The notes: generated from the letters alone by a model not told the origin. A DNA stretch of 42,579 nucleotides from Snodgrassella alvi_G (GCA_946478525.1 CAMLCH010000019.1:1-42579), one strand, 5' to 3'. Counted from the stretch's first letter, positions 1-8,948 are shown. Program-made: numbers and translations.

Positions 1-5
1 CCTCT

Positions 6-38
6 TCGTCGGCAGCGTCAGATGTGTATAAGAGACAG
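6..38 (+). other. Illumina Nextera Read-1 transposase adapter (contaminant)
   Basis: These 33 bases match the Nextera Read-1 adapter. The last 19 (20-38, AGATGTGTATAAGAGACAG) are the hyperactive Tn5 mosaic end used in tagmentation libraries. Bases 1-5 are probably also non-genomic. This is a library artefact left at a contig end and not a natural Tn5 insertion, because the part outside the mosaic end is the synthetic primer tail and no transposase lies beside it. Confidence 0.97.
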
Positions 39-563
39 GTATATAAGATATCACTGTATCTAATAGTCTAATATCGAACAACAGTTAATACAATTCATTT
101 GAATTTCAAGTAATTCGACCAAGTATACACTAAACAAATAGATATGTATCTGATATTTATTAGATATAAGCTACCAATAATAGTATTTTAATTTAGCCAT
201 TTATTTACACAAAAATTTATATAGTTGATCACTCTGATGAGTATTCTCTATCAAATAATCTGTCGACTAAATGATAAATCTTAGTTCAACACAATTAAGC
301 ATGTTGCGAAAACTATTTTATCAATAGTTACTATTAAAATTGCGGTTTCCATGTCAGCCATGTAACTATTGCAATCATTCAGACCTAAAATTTTACTGTT
401 AAATGAGTCTCTAAATTATTTATCTTTTCTTAATTATTTTATTATTCTAATATAATTTTTATTGTGGTCATTAAAATCGGCCACTTTGGTACTAATAACT
501 TAATATCTGTTATAAAGAAAGTCTATGCCCACCTTCCATTATAAAAAAGTGTAATAATCACTT
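39..563. other. AT-rich non-coding stretch
   Basis: No open frame with a ribosome binding site is visible on either strand. The sequence is strongly AT-rich with frequent stops. It lies downstream of the minus-strand gene ending at 564. I see no clear terminator hairpin with a T-run and no RNA gene. Confidence 0.5.
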
Positions 564-1205
564 TTAATATCGGCTTAATTCCTGTTTTAGCACACGTATA
601 TTTGCCTGACGATCAGTAACATTTTGCTGCCAACGCTGAATCTGGATGGCTGAACCCCGTTTTTTAGCTTGAGATAATTGTTTTAGAGCTACAGCTAATG
701 CACGCTGTTCACTATTAATATCGCGTTGTACCATTTGTTTAGGCGTCAATTTAGGCGGAATAATGATTTTTGCTGGAATTGCTACATTTTTCCTAATTCC
801 CCCACCATTAATTTTATTTGCATCCTGCTGACGTAAATGAACTCCCAGTTTAGGTGTAGAAGGAACTTTCATCAGATCACTATTTTGTCCAAATTCCGCA
901 CTATACCAAAGGCGTTGTAGTTGCTCGAGACGAGGTACATTCATTTTTTCCAGTGAGCGCACTTTTATATCATTGCTATCGACGGGTGGATGTTTTGCTA
1001 CCTGACACTGGACATCTAGAGGTGAAGTAGTATAGCTTACATGATTATTTGATAACGGACAGGCATACCAAATGACTGGTTTAGTGTCACTGGCAGAAAC
1101 AGCCTGAGGCACTTCTTCGGTTGATGTTTCATCAGCCCAAACCAAACCAGTTAAACTCAATAGCAAAAAAAAGGTACTGATTTTGTATTTAGAAAAAATT
1201 CTCAT
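564..1205 (-). CDS. secreted protein of unknown function
   Basis: 213 residues. The N-terminus is a typical Sec signal peptide: basic start (MRIFSKYK), hydrophobic core at about residues 10-23, and probable cleavage after LVWA. The mature protein begins acidic, has a WYACPLSNN segment with two cysteines about 20 residues apart (a possible disulfide) and ends in a basic, Gln-rich region (about 150-213) that looks helical and could form a coiled coil. No enzyme motif is visible. It resembles the small periplasmic proteins common in Neisseriaceae, but I do not recognise a family. The start is the ATG at 1205, which has only a weak purine-rich stretch upstream. It appears to be a single-gene unit. 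Confidence 0.72.
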   Translation of the reverse strand: MRIFSKYKISTFFLLLSLTGLVWADETSTEEVPQAVSASDTKPVIWYACPLSNNHVSYTTSPLDVQCQVAKHPPVDSNDIKVRSLEKMNVPRLEQLQRLWYSAEFGQNSDLMKVPSTPKLGVHLRQQDANKINGGGIRKNVAIPAKIIIPPKLTPKQMVQRDINSEQRALAVALKQLSQAKKRGSAIQIQRWQQNVTDRQANIRVLKQELSRY

Positions 1206-1549
1206 GGCATCGTTTGCTTGTTTTACTTTCTTCGGTATAAGTTACCCTTAATTATTTATAATTTCAGTGCAATAGATTTAAGTATCCATTTAATTATTAT
1301 CATAATATGGTTAGATAGAATACACCAGTATTATGATTATTGTTCATATAAAAAATATTTATAAATAATTTATGCAAAATTAAATTGTTAAAATATTAAT
1401 ACGAATCTAATACTTACTAGCCAAATACTTTTGTATCGTATCAATTTGTAATGAAGTAGATGATAAATCCTTAAAGTAAGTTATTTATGGTGGTAAGTTT
1501 AGCTTAATATTTGAATATGTATTTTCACTGTACAATATGGATTTTGTCT
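1206..1549. other. intergenic, nothing recognised
   Basis: About 340 bases of AT-rich sequence between the secreted-protein gene and tag, both on the minus strand. It probably holds the promoter of the former. I could not pick out a convincing -35/-10 pair or a hairpin with a T-run. Confidence 0.45.
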
Positions 1550-2113
1550 TTATAGTGAACGACAAAAGCAATTATTGATATGATCATTGACCAATCCCAT
1601 GGATTGCATAAAGGCATAGCAAGTAACCGGTCCCACAAAAACAAAGCCTCGTTTTTTTAATGCACGAGACATGTTATGGCTTATATCGGTTTGGGTAGGA
1701 ATTTCAGTCAGACTGGAATAGTGATTAATGATGGATTTATTGTCTACAAATGACCAGATAAATCGGGAAAAATCTTCGCCGTTTTTTTCCATACGCACAT
1801 AAGCTTGAGCATTTTTGATGATGGCATTGAGTTTTGCCGGATGGCGGATGAGGCCAGGATTTTGCAATAAAGGATCAATTGAGGTGATAGTAATAATTTT
1901 ATGCGGATCAAAATGATAAAAACAGCGCCGATATTCTTCACGTTTTTTTAAAATAGTTATCCATGATAATCCAGCCTGTTGCCCTTCAAGACAAATTTTT
2001 TCAAATAGTTTATATCCGTCTTTCTGGACACGTCCCCATTCATGGTCATGATATTGTTGTTCCAATGGATCACTACCAACCCAATCACAACGAATTAATT
2101 GTTTTTCCATCAT
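1550..2113 (-). CDS. tag: DNA-3-methyladenine glycosylase I
   Basis: Base-excision repair enzyme that removes 3-methyladenine from alkylated DNA in the cytoplasm. The 187 residues match the usual family length. The zinc 'snap' ligands of TAG are present: C9 near the N-terminus, H22 in YHDHEWG, and the His and Cys of the C-terminal GLVNDHINNCFC motif. The LEGQQAGLSW motif holds the Glu (E43) and Trp (W51) that line the base pocket in the E. coli enzyme. Start ATG at 2113. The gene ends far from any neighbour, and the next upstream gene on this strand (Mn2+ exporter) ends 56 bases away, so co-transcription is possible. No sign of damage. Confidence 0.95.
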   Translation of the reverse strand: MMEKQLIRCDWVGSDPLEQQYHDHEWGRVQKDGYKLFEKICLEGQQAGLSWITILKKREEYRRCFYHFDPHKIITITSIDPLLQNPGLIRHPAKLNAIIKNAQAYVRMEKNGEDFSRFIWSFVDNKSIINHYSSLTEIPTQTDISHNMSRALKKRGFVFVGPVTCYAFMQSMGLVNDHINNCFCRSL

Positions 2114-2169
2114 ATACGAATCACTTTTATTATAAAATTATAAATTACAGATAGATATAGGCAATTAGG

Positions 2170-2736
2170 TTAACTAAGCCATGTTTGTATTAAGGTAAAA
2201 ATACCCAAAAGACAAAACATGATACATGCACCAAGGCGAATTCCTTTAAAAGGTAGGCGCACCATTAACCAATTACCCAGAAATATAACTGGAACGTTGG
2301 CTAATAATAAACCGACAGTACTGCCGAGAACCACAGCTGTCAAATCACGGTACTGAGCAGCTAATAAAATGGTAGCAATTTGGGTTTTATCCCCCACTTC
2401 AGCCAGGAAAAATAATATCAGTGTAGCAATGAAAGGGCCGTAACGCATAAATCGCGTATCAGGTCCCTCTTCTTTATCCGGCTTGAGTAACCATAAACCT
2501 ACAAACAGAAAACTACAACCAACCACCCATCCCATTAGTTGCGGCGTAAAAAAACGAGCTACTTCTATTCCAAACCACGCTGACACCATATGATTAAGTA
2601 AAGTTGCACAAAGCATACCCGCAATGATGGCATATTTTCTGGGAAAACGTGTAGCCAGAAATAGGGTCAGTAGTTGAGTTTTATCGCCGATTTCAGCCAG
2701 TGCAATGGGAAGAACAGAAGACAAAAAAGGGTTCAT
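2170..2736 (-). CDS. mneA: Mn2+ exporter, UPF0016/GDT1 (TMEM165) family
   Basis: 188-residue inner-membrane protein with six predicted helices made of two homologous halves. Each half carries the family signature E-x-G-D-K-[TS]: AEIGDKTQ at residues 14-21 and AEVGDKTQ at 112-119. These acidic motifs bind divalent cations in the family. Bacterial members (MneA) export manganese and protect against Mn2+ excess, which fits the yybP-ykoY manganese riboswitch found in the leader. The start ATG at 2736 has no strong Shine-Dalgarno sequence, consistent with translation that depends on the leader structure. The symbol follows the characterised bacterial exporter; function is inferred from family and riboswitch. 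Confidence 0.9.
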   Translation of the reverse strand: MNPFLSSVLPIALAEIGDKTQLLTLFLATRFPRKYAIIAGMLCATLLNHMVSAWFGIEVARFFTPQLMGWVVGCSFLFVGLWLLKPDKEEGPDTRFMRYGPFIATLILFFLAEVGDKTQIATILLAAQYRDLTAVVLGSTVGLLLANVPVIFLGNWLMVRLPFKGIRLGACIMFCLLGIFTLIQTWLS

Positions 2737-2794
2737 GATTATTAAGTCATCATTAATGGCGGGCTACAGACAAAGACATAATAAGCGCCCACCA

Positions 2795-2940
2795 AAGCAC
2801 TCTTATTCTGTCTTAAGTCTCGTTAATCCACCACTCGGTCAGACGTTACGACCATACAGCGAACACTGTAAATATGTTGATCGCAACCATAGATTTATTA
2901 AAACTTAATCTATGTAACTACTCCCTTAATTAAGGTGCTT
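2795..2940 (-). promoter_or_regulatory. yybP-ykoY manganese riboswitch
   Basis: Read on the minus strand, the leader of the Mn2+ exporter has the hallmarks of this class. GGGAGTAG (revcomp of 2918-2925) is the conserved first binding loop. It is followed by a P2 hairpin (ATAGATT...AATCTAT), a second small hairpin (TACAG...CTGTA), then ACCGAGTGGT and ACGAGAC (around 2818-2825), the conserved second loop. A closing P1 helix can form between AAGCAC (2940-2935) and GTGCTT (2800-2795). Downstream, GGTGGGC (2793-2787) and GCCCGCC (2764-2758) form a strong hairpin close to the start codon that may be the expression platform. Known members turn on Mn2+ export genes when Mn2+ is bound. Confidence 0.85.
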
Positions 2941-3000
2941 ATTATAACTACTTTTCCAAGAGAAAACAGATTTTTTTGCAAAATTATAATGATATAGCAA

Positions 3001-3038
3001 GAAACAAAACGGGCTGTCTATAATGGCGACAGCCCGTT
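3001..3038 (-). terminator. Rho-independent terminator of the DASS transporter gene
   Basis: A 10-bp perfect stem (3009-3018 with 3028-3037, GGGCTGTC core) and a 9-base loop, followed on the minus strand by TTTTGTTTC. It lies 20 bases past the transporter stop codon and upstream of the riboswitch transcription unit. Confidence 0.88.
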
Positions 3039-3057
3039 GTAACGATCAGAGATTAGA

Positions 3058-4527
3058 TTAATAGTAACCTAATATTTTCCACCATACAGCGCCAATTACA
3101 ACAAAGATTATCAGCTCTACAACACTCATGATGAAACCAACTTTCCACCATTCGCCCAGAGTTACGTAACCGGAACCAAATATAACCGGAGATGTACCAG
3201 TAGCATAATGAGTTAAGGTCATCATGATGCATGAAGATGACGCCATCAGCAGAGCAAATAACATCGGAGGTGCGCCAAGAGCAAGACCGGCTGCATAGAA
3301 AGCGGCAAACATTGCTGTAATATGAGCAGTGGTACTAGCAAACATATAATGTGCATACAGATAAGCCAGTAACAATAATGAGCAAGAACCCATCCAGCCC
3401 ATTCCTAAGCTACCGATACTATTTTCTAATACACCAGAGAACCAGGTGATCAAACCAAGCTTATTCAGGAATGTGGCCATCATTACCAGCGCGGAGAACC
3501 AAGTAATGGTATCCCAAGCACCTTTTTCTTTCAGAATATCATCCCAGGTTAATACACCTGATAACAATAGTAATGTCAGACCAATAAAGGCTGTCGTGGT
3601 TGGATTAACAACAGCAGATTTTCCAAAGATCATCTCTGGAATACCTGCCCATAAAACCAACAAAACTGCAAAGATTACCAGCATGATTTTTTCATGCGCA
3701 GTCATTGGCCCCTGTTCTTTCAAACGTTCTTTAGCAAAAGCCACAGCATTTGGTGTCTGTTTAATTTCTGGTGGGTATAGCCAGTATATGATTAATGGCA
3801 TGATTGCCATGGCTACCAAGCCAGGTAATAACATGGCTAATGCCCAAGTTCCCCAAGAAATATGAATGTTGGAATTAGTTGCTTTGGCAACAAGATCGAC
3901 AACTAATGGGTTAGGGGCGGTTGCAGTTACGAACATTGCAGAAGAAATCGGATTGGCATGGTAGTTAACCAAAGCCAAAAATTTCCCCATCTTTTTTTCT
4001 GTTCCTTTTTCTGGATCAGAGTCATAGCTGGAAGCAATTGATTTCATGATCGGGTGGATAATACCACCGCCACGCGCTGTGTTACTTGGTGTAATGGGGG
4101 CCAATATAAGTTCCACCAGAGCCAAGCTATAAGCAACACCTATTGTTCGTTTACCCCATAAACCGATGAAAAGGTAGCCTACGCGGGCACCTAGGCCAGT
4201 TTTAAGCAAACCACGTGAAATCATGATGGCTACACCAATCAGCCAGATAAGCGGATTACCAAAGCTGCTTAAAGCATCTGCCATGGCTTTGCCTGGTTTA
4301 TCATTGGTTACGCCGGTAATAGCCACCAGCATAATGGCAATGATGGATATTGCGCCAATAGGCATTGCTTTACCAATAATGGCGGCAATTACGCCGACAA
4401 ACATTGCTAACAAATGCCAGGCCTGTGGCGAAACACCTTCTGGTACTGGAATAATAAACCAGATGATTAAGCCTAATGCCAGCGCAATGGCGGAGGGAAT
4501 GGGTTTAAACCCGATTTTTTGAGGCAT
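3058..4527 (-). CDS. DASS-family dicarboxylate/anion transporter
   Basis: 489-residue polytopic membrane protein of the divalent anion:Na+ symporter (DASS/CitT) family, which moves C4-dicarboxylates, 2-oxoglutarate, citrate or tartrate across the inner membrane. The first SNT signature is at 148-150 within ITPSNTARGGG, the form typical of the CitT/TtdT and plastid 2-oxoglutarate/malate exchangers. The second-repeat signature appears as TGTSPVIFGSGY near the C-terminus. About 12-14 hydrophobic segments are visible and the length is normal. It is encoded alone and ends in a good terminator. The substrate cannot be settled from sequence; citrate/succinate or 2-oxoglutarate/malate exchange is the best guess. 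Confidence 0.88.
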   Translation of the reverse strand: MPQKIGFKPIPSAIALALGLIIWFIIPVPEGVSPQAWHLLAMFVGVIAAIIGKAMPIGAISIIAIMLVAITGVTNDKPGKAMADALSSFGNPLIWLIGVAIMISRGLLKTGLGARVGYLFIGLWGKRTIGVAYSLALVELILAPITPSNTARGGGIIHPIMKSIASSYDSDPEKGTEKKMGKFLALVNYHANPISSAMFVTATAPNPLVVDLVAKATNSNIHISWGTWALAMLLPGLVAMAIMPLIIYWLYPPEIKQTPNAVAFAKERLKEQGPMTAHEKIMLVIFAVLLVLWAGIPEMIFGKSAVVNPTTTAFIGLTLLLLSGVLTWDDILKEKGAWDTITWFSALVMMATFLNKLGLITWFSGVLENSIGSLGMGWMGSCSLLLLAYLYAHYMFASTTAHITAMFAAFYAAGLALGAPPMLFALLMASSSCIMMTLTHYATGTSPVIFGSGYVTLGEWWKVGFIMSVVELIIFVVIGAVWWKILGYY

Positions 4528-4803
4528 ATTTTTACTCCCGAATCATAAAGATTATAGTTAGGACAGCCAGAAAAAATTTAAATTACAAGACTCTGGTATA
4601 TTGTAAAAAAAAATTACATACCTAACCTGATCTCGCATAAATAAACATCATTCAGCAATAATAATTATACTACGGTTCCAACATAAATTTTACTATTATT
4701 ATCATATGTATAATTAATATTAAATAAATTTAATAACTTAGCTAATTTTAAATTGATTTAAGTTCACTATTTTAGTTTGTAGTATAAATTTTGTACCCCT
4801 ACG

Positions 4804-4832
4804 CTTGAAATACTTTTAGCCATACCCATTTA
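4804..4832 (+). promoter_or_regulatory. heat-shock (RpoH/sigma-32 type) promoter of dnaK
   Basis: CTTGAAA at 4804-4810 is a perfect sigma-32 -35 element. It is followed after 13 bases by ACCCATTTA (4824-4832), one base from the CCCCAT-TA -10 consensus. It sits about 100 bases upstream of dnaK on the same strand, where a heat-shock promoter is expected. Confidence 0.85.
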
Positions 4833-4933
4833 GTCTTCATTAGTAAATGTATAGAGACAGTTAACTCTGTCCTTTTGTTAGCCTGAATCAAAGGGGCACA
4901 AAGTACGAGTTTATTATTTAGGAGATTTAAATT

Positions 4934-6865
4934 ATGGCAAAAGTAATCGGTATTGACCTGGGTACCACAAATTCATGTGTTGCCATTTCTGAAGGTGGTC
5001 AGACCAAAGTTATTGAAAATGCAGAAGGCGCACGTACTACTCCCTCTATTGTGGCCTATCTGGATGATAATGAAATTCTTGTAGGTGCACCGGCTAAGCG
5101 TCAGGCTGTTACTAATCCTAAAAATACTATTTATGCGGTAAAACGTTTGATTGGTCGTAAATTTGATGATGCTGAGGTGCAGCGTGATATCAAATCTATG
5201 CCATTTCAGATTGTCAAAGCGAATAATAACGACGCCTGGGTAGAAGCTCATGGTGAAAAACTGTCACCACCACAGGTTTCTGCTGAAGTTTTACGCAAAA
5301 TGAAAAAGGCAGCAGAAGATTATCTGGGTGAACCTGTTACTGAAGCGGTGATTACAGTACCTGCTTATTTTAATGATAGCCAGCGTCAGGCCACTAAAGA
5401 TGCTGGACGCATTGCCGGTTTGGATGTAAAACGTATTATTAACGAACCTACTGCTGCTGCGTTGGCCTTTGGTATGGACAAAGGCGAAAAAGGTGACCGT
5501 AAGATCGCCGTTTATGACCTTGGTGGTGGTACTTTTGATATTTCTATTATTGAAATTGCTGAAGTTGATGGCGACAAACAATTTGAAGTATTGGCCACTA
5601 ATGGTGATACTTTCTTAGGCGGTGAAGACTTTGACCAACGCCTGATTAATTACATTATTGATGAATTCAAAAAAGATCAGGGCATCGATCTGAAAAATGA
5701 TGTAATGGCCTTACAACGCCTGAAAGAAGCTGCGGAAAAAGCCAAAATTGAACTGTCCAGCGGACAACAAACAGAAATCAATTTGCCTTATATCACCATG
5801 GATGCCAGTGGTCCGAAACATTTGGCCATGAAAATCACCCGTGCCAAATTCGAAAGTCTGGTAGAAGATCTGATTACTCGCTCCATTGAACCATGCCGTA
5901 CCGCAATTAAGGATGCTGGTTTAAGTGTTAACGATATTAATGATGTGATTTTGGTTGGCGGTCAGAGCCGTATGCCAAAAGTACAGGAAGCGGTTAAAGA
6001 TTTCTTTGGTAAAGAACCACGCCGTGATGTAAATCCTGACGAAGCTGTTGCTGTAGGTGCTGCCATTCAGGGTGCTGTGCTGGCTGGTGATCGAAATGAC
6101 GTATTACTGCTTGACGTGACACCATTGTCTTTGGGTATTGAAACCATGGGCGGTGTTATGACCAAACTGATCAATAAAAATACAACCATTCCGACCAAAG
6201 CTACTCAGGTATTTTCTACTGCTGAAGACAATCAGAGTGCGGTGACTATTCATGTTTTACAAGGCGAACGTGAACGCGCTTCTGCCAATAAGAGTCTGGG
6301 GCAATTCAATCTTAATGATATTCCCCCGGCTCCTCGTGGTGTACCACAAGTGGAAGTTACTTTTGACATCGATGCTAACGGTATTTTACATGTTTCTGCT
6401 AAGGACAAAGGTACTGGTAAAGTCGCTAATATCACTATTCAGGCTTCTTCTGGTTTAAGTGAAGAAGAAATTGAGCGCATGGTGAAAGATGCTGAAGCCA
6501 ATGCTGCTGAAGATCGTAAATTAACTGAATTAGTATCCAGTCGCAATCAGGCTGAAGCCTTGATTCACTCTGTACGTAAATCTTTAACTGAGTATGGCGA
6601 CAAACTTGAAGCTGCAGAAAAAGAAAAAATTGAAACAGCCATCAAGGAAGCTGAAGAAGCAGTTAAAGGTGAAGACAAAGCTACTATTGATGCCAAAACT
6701 GAAGCTCTTGGTACCGCTAGCCAGAAATTAGGTGAGATGATGTACGCGCAAGCTCAGGCTGAAGGTCAGCAAAATGCTGGTGCTCAGGCTGAACAGCCAC
6801 AGGATAAAGCTACTGACGACGTTGTCGATGCTGAATTCGAAGAAGTGAAAGACAAAAAAGACTAA
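4934..6865 (+). CDS. dnaK: chaperone DnaK (Hsp70)
   Basis: ATP-dependent Hsp70 chaperone that refolds and delivers client proteins with DnaJ and GrpE in the cytoplasm. 643 residues, close to the usual 638. The nucleotide-binding domain carries GIDLGTTNSCVAI (about 6-18), the phosphate-2 motif DLGGGTFDISI (about 195-205) and the adenosine motif ILVGGQSRMPKV. The linker (DVLLLDVTPLSLGIET) leads into the substrate-binding domain and lid, and the tail ends in DAEFEEVKDKKD as in proteobacterial DnaK. AGGAG at 4920-4924 sits 9 bases before the ATG. grpE and dnaJ are not next to it, so it is monocistronic, with a heat-shock promoter upstream and a strong terminator downstream. Confidence 0.99.
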   Translation: MAKVIGIDLGTTNSCVAISEGGQTKVIENAEGARTTPSIVAYLDDNEILVGAPAKRQAVTNPKNTIYAVKRLIGRKFDDAEVQRDIKSMPFQIVKANNNDAWVEAHGEKLSPPQVSAEVLRKMKKAAEDYLGEPVTEAVITVPAYFNDSQRQATKDAGRIAGLDVKRIINEPTAAALAFGMDKGEKGDRKIAVYDLGGGTFDISIIEIAEVDGDKQFEVLATNGDTFLGGEDFDQRLINYIIDEFKKDQGIDLKNDVMALQRLKEAAEKAKIELSSGQQTEINLPYITMDASGPKHLAMKITRAKFESLVEDLITRSIEPCRTAIKDAGLSVNDINDVILVGGQSRMPKVQEAVKDFFGKEPRRDVNPDEAVAVGAAIQGAVLAGDRNDVLLLDVTPLSLGIETMGGVMTKLINKNTTIPTKATQVFSTAEDNQSAVTIHVLQGERERASANKSLGQFNLNDIPPAPRGVPQVEVTFDIDANGILHVSAKDKGTGKVANITIQASSGLSEEEIERMVKDAEANAAEDRKLTELVSSRNQAEALIHSVRKSLTEYGDKLEAAEKEKIETAIKEAEEAVKGEDKATIDAKTEALGTASQKLGEMMYAQAQAEGQQNAGAQAEQPQDKATDDVVDAEFEEVKDKKD

Positions 6866-6912
6866 TTTTTGTTTTAAATTAGCAGATTAAGTAGTTTAAC
6901 TGCCGATACAGG

Positions 6913-6951
6913 AAGACTGGTTACTGTTTAACACAGAACCAGTCTTTTTTT
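6913..6951 (+). terminator. dnaK terminator
   Basis: A 10-bp stem AAGACTGGTT/AACCAGTCTT (6913-6922 with 6937-6946), with a further small ACTGT/ACAG pairing inside the loop, runs into a T-run ending at 6951. It begins 48 bases after the dnaK stop. Confidence 0.93.
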
Positions 6952-7458
6952 GCCGATAATAAACAGGATAACGAAACAAATAAAAGTAAATAAATATAAT
7001 TAATTATCTAAAAGAACGAGCATAATTATTATTTAGAAATAAACTTAGCCAGCCGGTTTATTAATTAAATAGCTGAATAATTAGTCATTTCGTTGACATG
7101 AATAGTTAAGCAGCAGAAATTTTTCATTTACTCAGTTTATATATCATTTCTCCAAAAAAATTTAGCCTAGAAAATAGTAGAAATTATTTTAAATCTGAAT
7201 AATTGCCGATTAGATGTTATTGAATTAACACAGCTTTTATGTAAACCTTGTTACAGTCAGGAGCACAAAAATTTAATGGTTATAAGATATTTTCATTGAT
7301 CTAACTCCACTGAGAATATTGTAATTTTATTGCCCTGAACAATAAAAATGGTTATATTGCCTATATATTTGATTAATACTTAGATTATTGAGTTTATTGA
7401 TTTTCTGAATAGATTTTACTGTACCTTTAGCTACCTTCAGTTATTACAGGAGAGATAA
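6952..7458. other. AT-rich intergenic stretch
   Basis: About 500 bases between the dnaK terminator and a small membrane protein gene. No open frame with a ribosome binding site and no strong hairpin is visible. It presumably holds the promoter of the small gene at 7459. Confidence 0.45.
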
Positions 7459-7626
7459 ATGGATTTCAATATTCTGTTGATCTTGCTTGGTGTATGCTGC
7501 GTTATATTGACAATTGGTTTTTGTGGACGCAATCAGCGCTGGGGGCCGTGGACTATGTTAGTTGGCATCGTCTGCCTGCTTTTTCTGATTATGACTATGA
7601 TTTATCAGTTGTCGCGAATATTATAA
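7459..7626 (+). CDS. small two-helix membrane protein (55 aa)
   Basis: An ATG at 7459 is preceded by AGGAGAG at 7448-7454, an excellent ribosome binding site, and opens a 55-codon frame ending in TAA. The product has two hydrophobic segments (about residues 4-22 and 32-48) around a short loop, CGRNQRWGPW, so a hairpin in the inner membrane is likely. Cysteines occur at 13, 14, 22 and 39. I do not recognise a family. It lies 149 bases upstream of lldD on the same strand and could share its transcript. The good Shine-Dalgarno sequence and coherent hydrophobicity argue that it is real despite its size. Confidence 0.68.
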   Translation: MDFNILLILLGVCCVILTIGFCGRNQRWGPWTMLVGIVCLLFLIMTMIYQLSRIL

Positions 7627-7699
7627 AGTTTCGTATGCTGTTCCTGCTTTGTAAATAAATTTTTTAGCAAGGATGATCAAAGTTTTTTGTTTTACTCAT

Positions 7700-7705
7700 T
7701 ATAAT
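7700..7705 (+). promoter_or_regulatory. possible -10 element upstream of lldD
   Basis: A perfect TATAAT lies 70 bases before the lldD ATG, but the -35 position has only a weak match (ATCAAA-like). It suggests that lldD has its own promoter, separate from the small upstream gene. Confidence 0.35.
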
Positions 7706-7775
7706 AGTCTTTATGGTAAGGTCGTATATCATCTATTTAGGTAGCCTGTAATAAATAAGAAATTAGGTAATCAGC

Positions 7776-8948
7776 ATGCAAAACAATTTAAATAAAATGA
7801 CCTGTATTGAGGATCTGCGCAAAGTAGCTAAGCGTAAACTTCCAAAAATGTTCTACGATTATGTGGATACAGGTTCATGGACGGAATCCACTTATCATGC
7901 CAATAGTGATGATTTTCAGGCAATTAAGTTACGCCAGCGTGTATTGACCGATATGACTGGACGGACACTGGAAACCACTATGGTTGGGCAACAGGTAAAA
8001 ATGCCGGTGGCACTTGCCCCAACTGGATTGACTGGCATGCAACATGCTGATGGTGAGATTCTGGCTGCCCGTGCAGCAGAAAAATTTGGTGTCCCTTATA
8101 CACTTTCGACTATGTCCATCTGTTCCATTGAGGATGTAGCCGAAAATACCAGTGCTCCGTTCTGGTTTCAATTATATGTCATGCGCGATCGTGCATTTAT
8201 GCGCGACTTAATTCGTCGTGCTCAGGACGCGAAATGTTCTGCATTGGTGGTAACAGCAGATTTACAGGTATTAGGTCAACGCCATAAAGATATTAAAAAT
8301 GGTTTGTCCACCCCGCCTAAACCAACTTTACGTAACTGGATTAATCTGATTACTAAACCAGAATGGTCTTTGGCTATGATGAATACACAAAGACGAACAT
8401 TTCGTAATATTGTAGGACACACTAGTGGCGTTAGCGATATGACTTCTATTTCTTCATGGACTGCCGAACAGTTTGATCCACGCCTGAGCTGGCAAGATAT
8501 TGAAGAAATCAAGAATTTATGGGGTGGAAAGCTGATTATTAAGGGTATCCTTGATGCAGAAGATGCACAAATGGCAGTAAAAGCAGGAGCCGATGCCATT
8601 GTTGTGTCTAATCATGGTGGTCGCCAGCTGGATGGCGCCCCATCCACCATTCATGCTTTACCGGAGATTATTTCCGCAGTAGGTAGTCAAATTGAGGTAT
8701 GGCTGGATAGTGGTATCCGCTCAGGACAGGATGTTTTAAAAGCCATTGCTCTAGGGGCAAAAGGTACGATGATTGGACGTGCTTTTCTGTATGGTTTGTG
8801 TGCTTACGGTGAACAAGGTGTAACCCGGGCTCTGGAAATCATCTATAATGAAATGGATATCTCGATGGCATTTACTGGCAAAACTGATATCAAAACAGTT
8901 AATAAAGATATTCTGATTGCAGGCACTTACCCGCTCGCTGAAAAATAA
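7776..8948 (+). CDS. lldD: L-lactate dehydrogenase, FMN-dependent
   Basis: Membrane-associated flavoenzyme oxidising L-lactate to pyruvate and feeding electrons to the quinone pool. 390 residues, the standard size for FMN alpha-hydroxy-acid dehydrogenases. Visible signatures are the N-terminal YDYVDTGSW region, APTGLTGM (FMN contact, about 81-88), QLY (132-134), K256 in IIKGIL, the active-site SNHGGRQLDG with catalytic H280 and R283, and the phosphate-binding DSGIRSG (311-317). Neisserial lactate use relies on this enzyme class. The start ATG at 7776 has AGGT nearby as a modest ribosome binding site. A terminator follows directly, so the gene ends its transcript. Lactate as substrate is inferred from overall similarity; other 2-hydroxy acids are possible. 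Confidence 0.93.
   Translation: MQNNLNKMTCIEDLRKVAKRKLPKMFYDYVDTGSWTESTYHANSDDFQAIKLRQRVLTDMTGRTLETTMVGQQVKMPVALAPTGLTGMQHADGEILAARAAEKFGVPYTLSTMSICSIEDVAENTSAPFWFQLYVMRDRAFMRDLIRRAQDAKCSALVVTADLQVLGQRHKDIKNGLSTPPKPTLRNWINLITKPEWSLAMMNTQRRTFRNIVGHTSGVSDMTSISSWTAEQFDPRLSWQDIEEIKNLWGGKLIIKGILDAEDAQMAVKAGADAIVVSNHGGRQLDGAPSTIHALPEIISAVGSQIEVWLDSGIRSGQDVLKAIALGAKGTMIGRAFLYGLCAYGEQGVTRALEIIYNEMDISMAFTGKTDIKTVNKDILIAGTYPLAEK

Noticed and set aside
20..38. Tn5 mosaic end suggesting a natural transposon
   Set aside because: The 14 bases outside the mosaic end are the synthetic Nextera tail and no transposase is nearby, so it is library adapter.
3446..3865. 139-codon plus-strand frame opposite the DASS transporter
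   Set aside because: It is the antisense shadow of a well-supported membrane protein gene and has no ribosome binding site or family features.
4856..4871. GACAG...CTGTC hairpin in the dnaK leader as an attenuator
   Set aside because: Only five base pairs. The following TTTTG is too short for a terminator and no regulatory precedent is evident.
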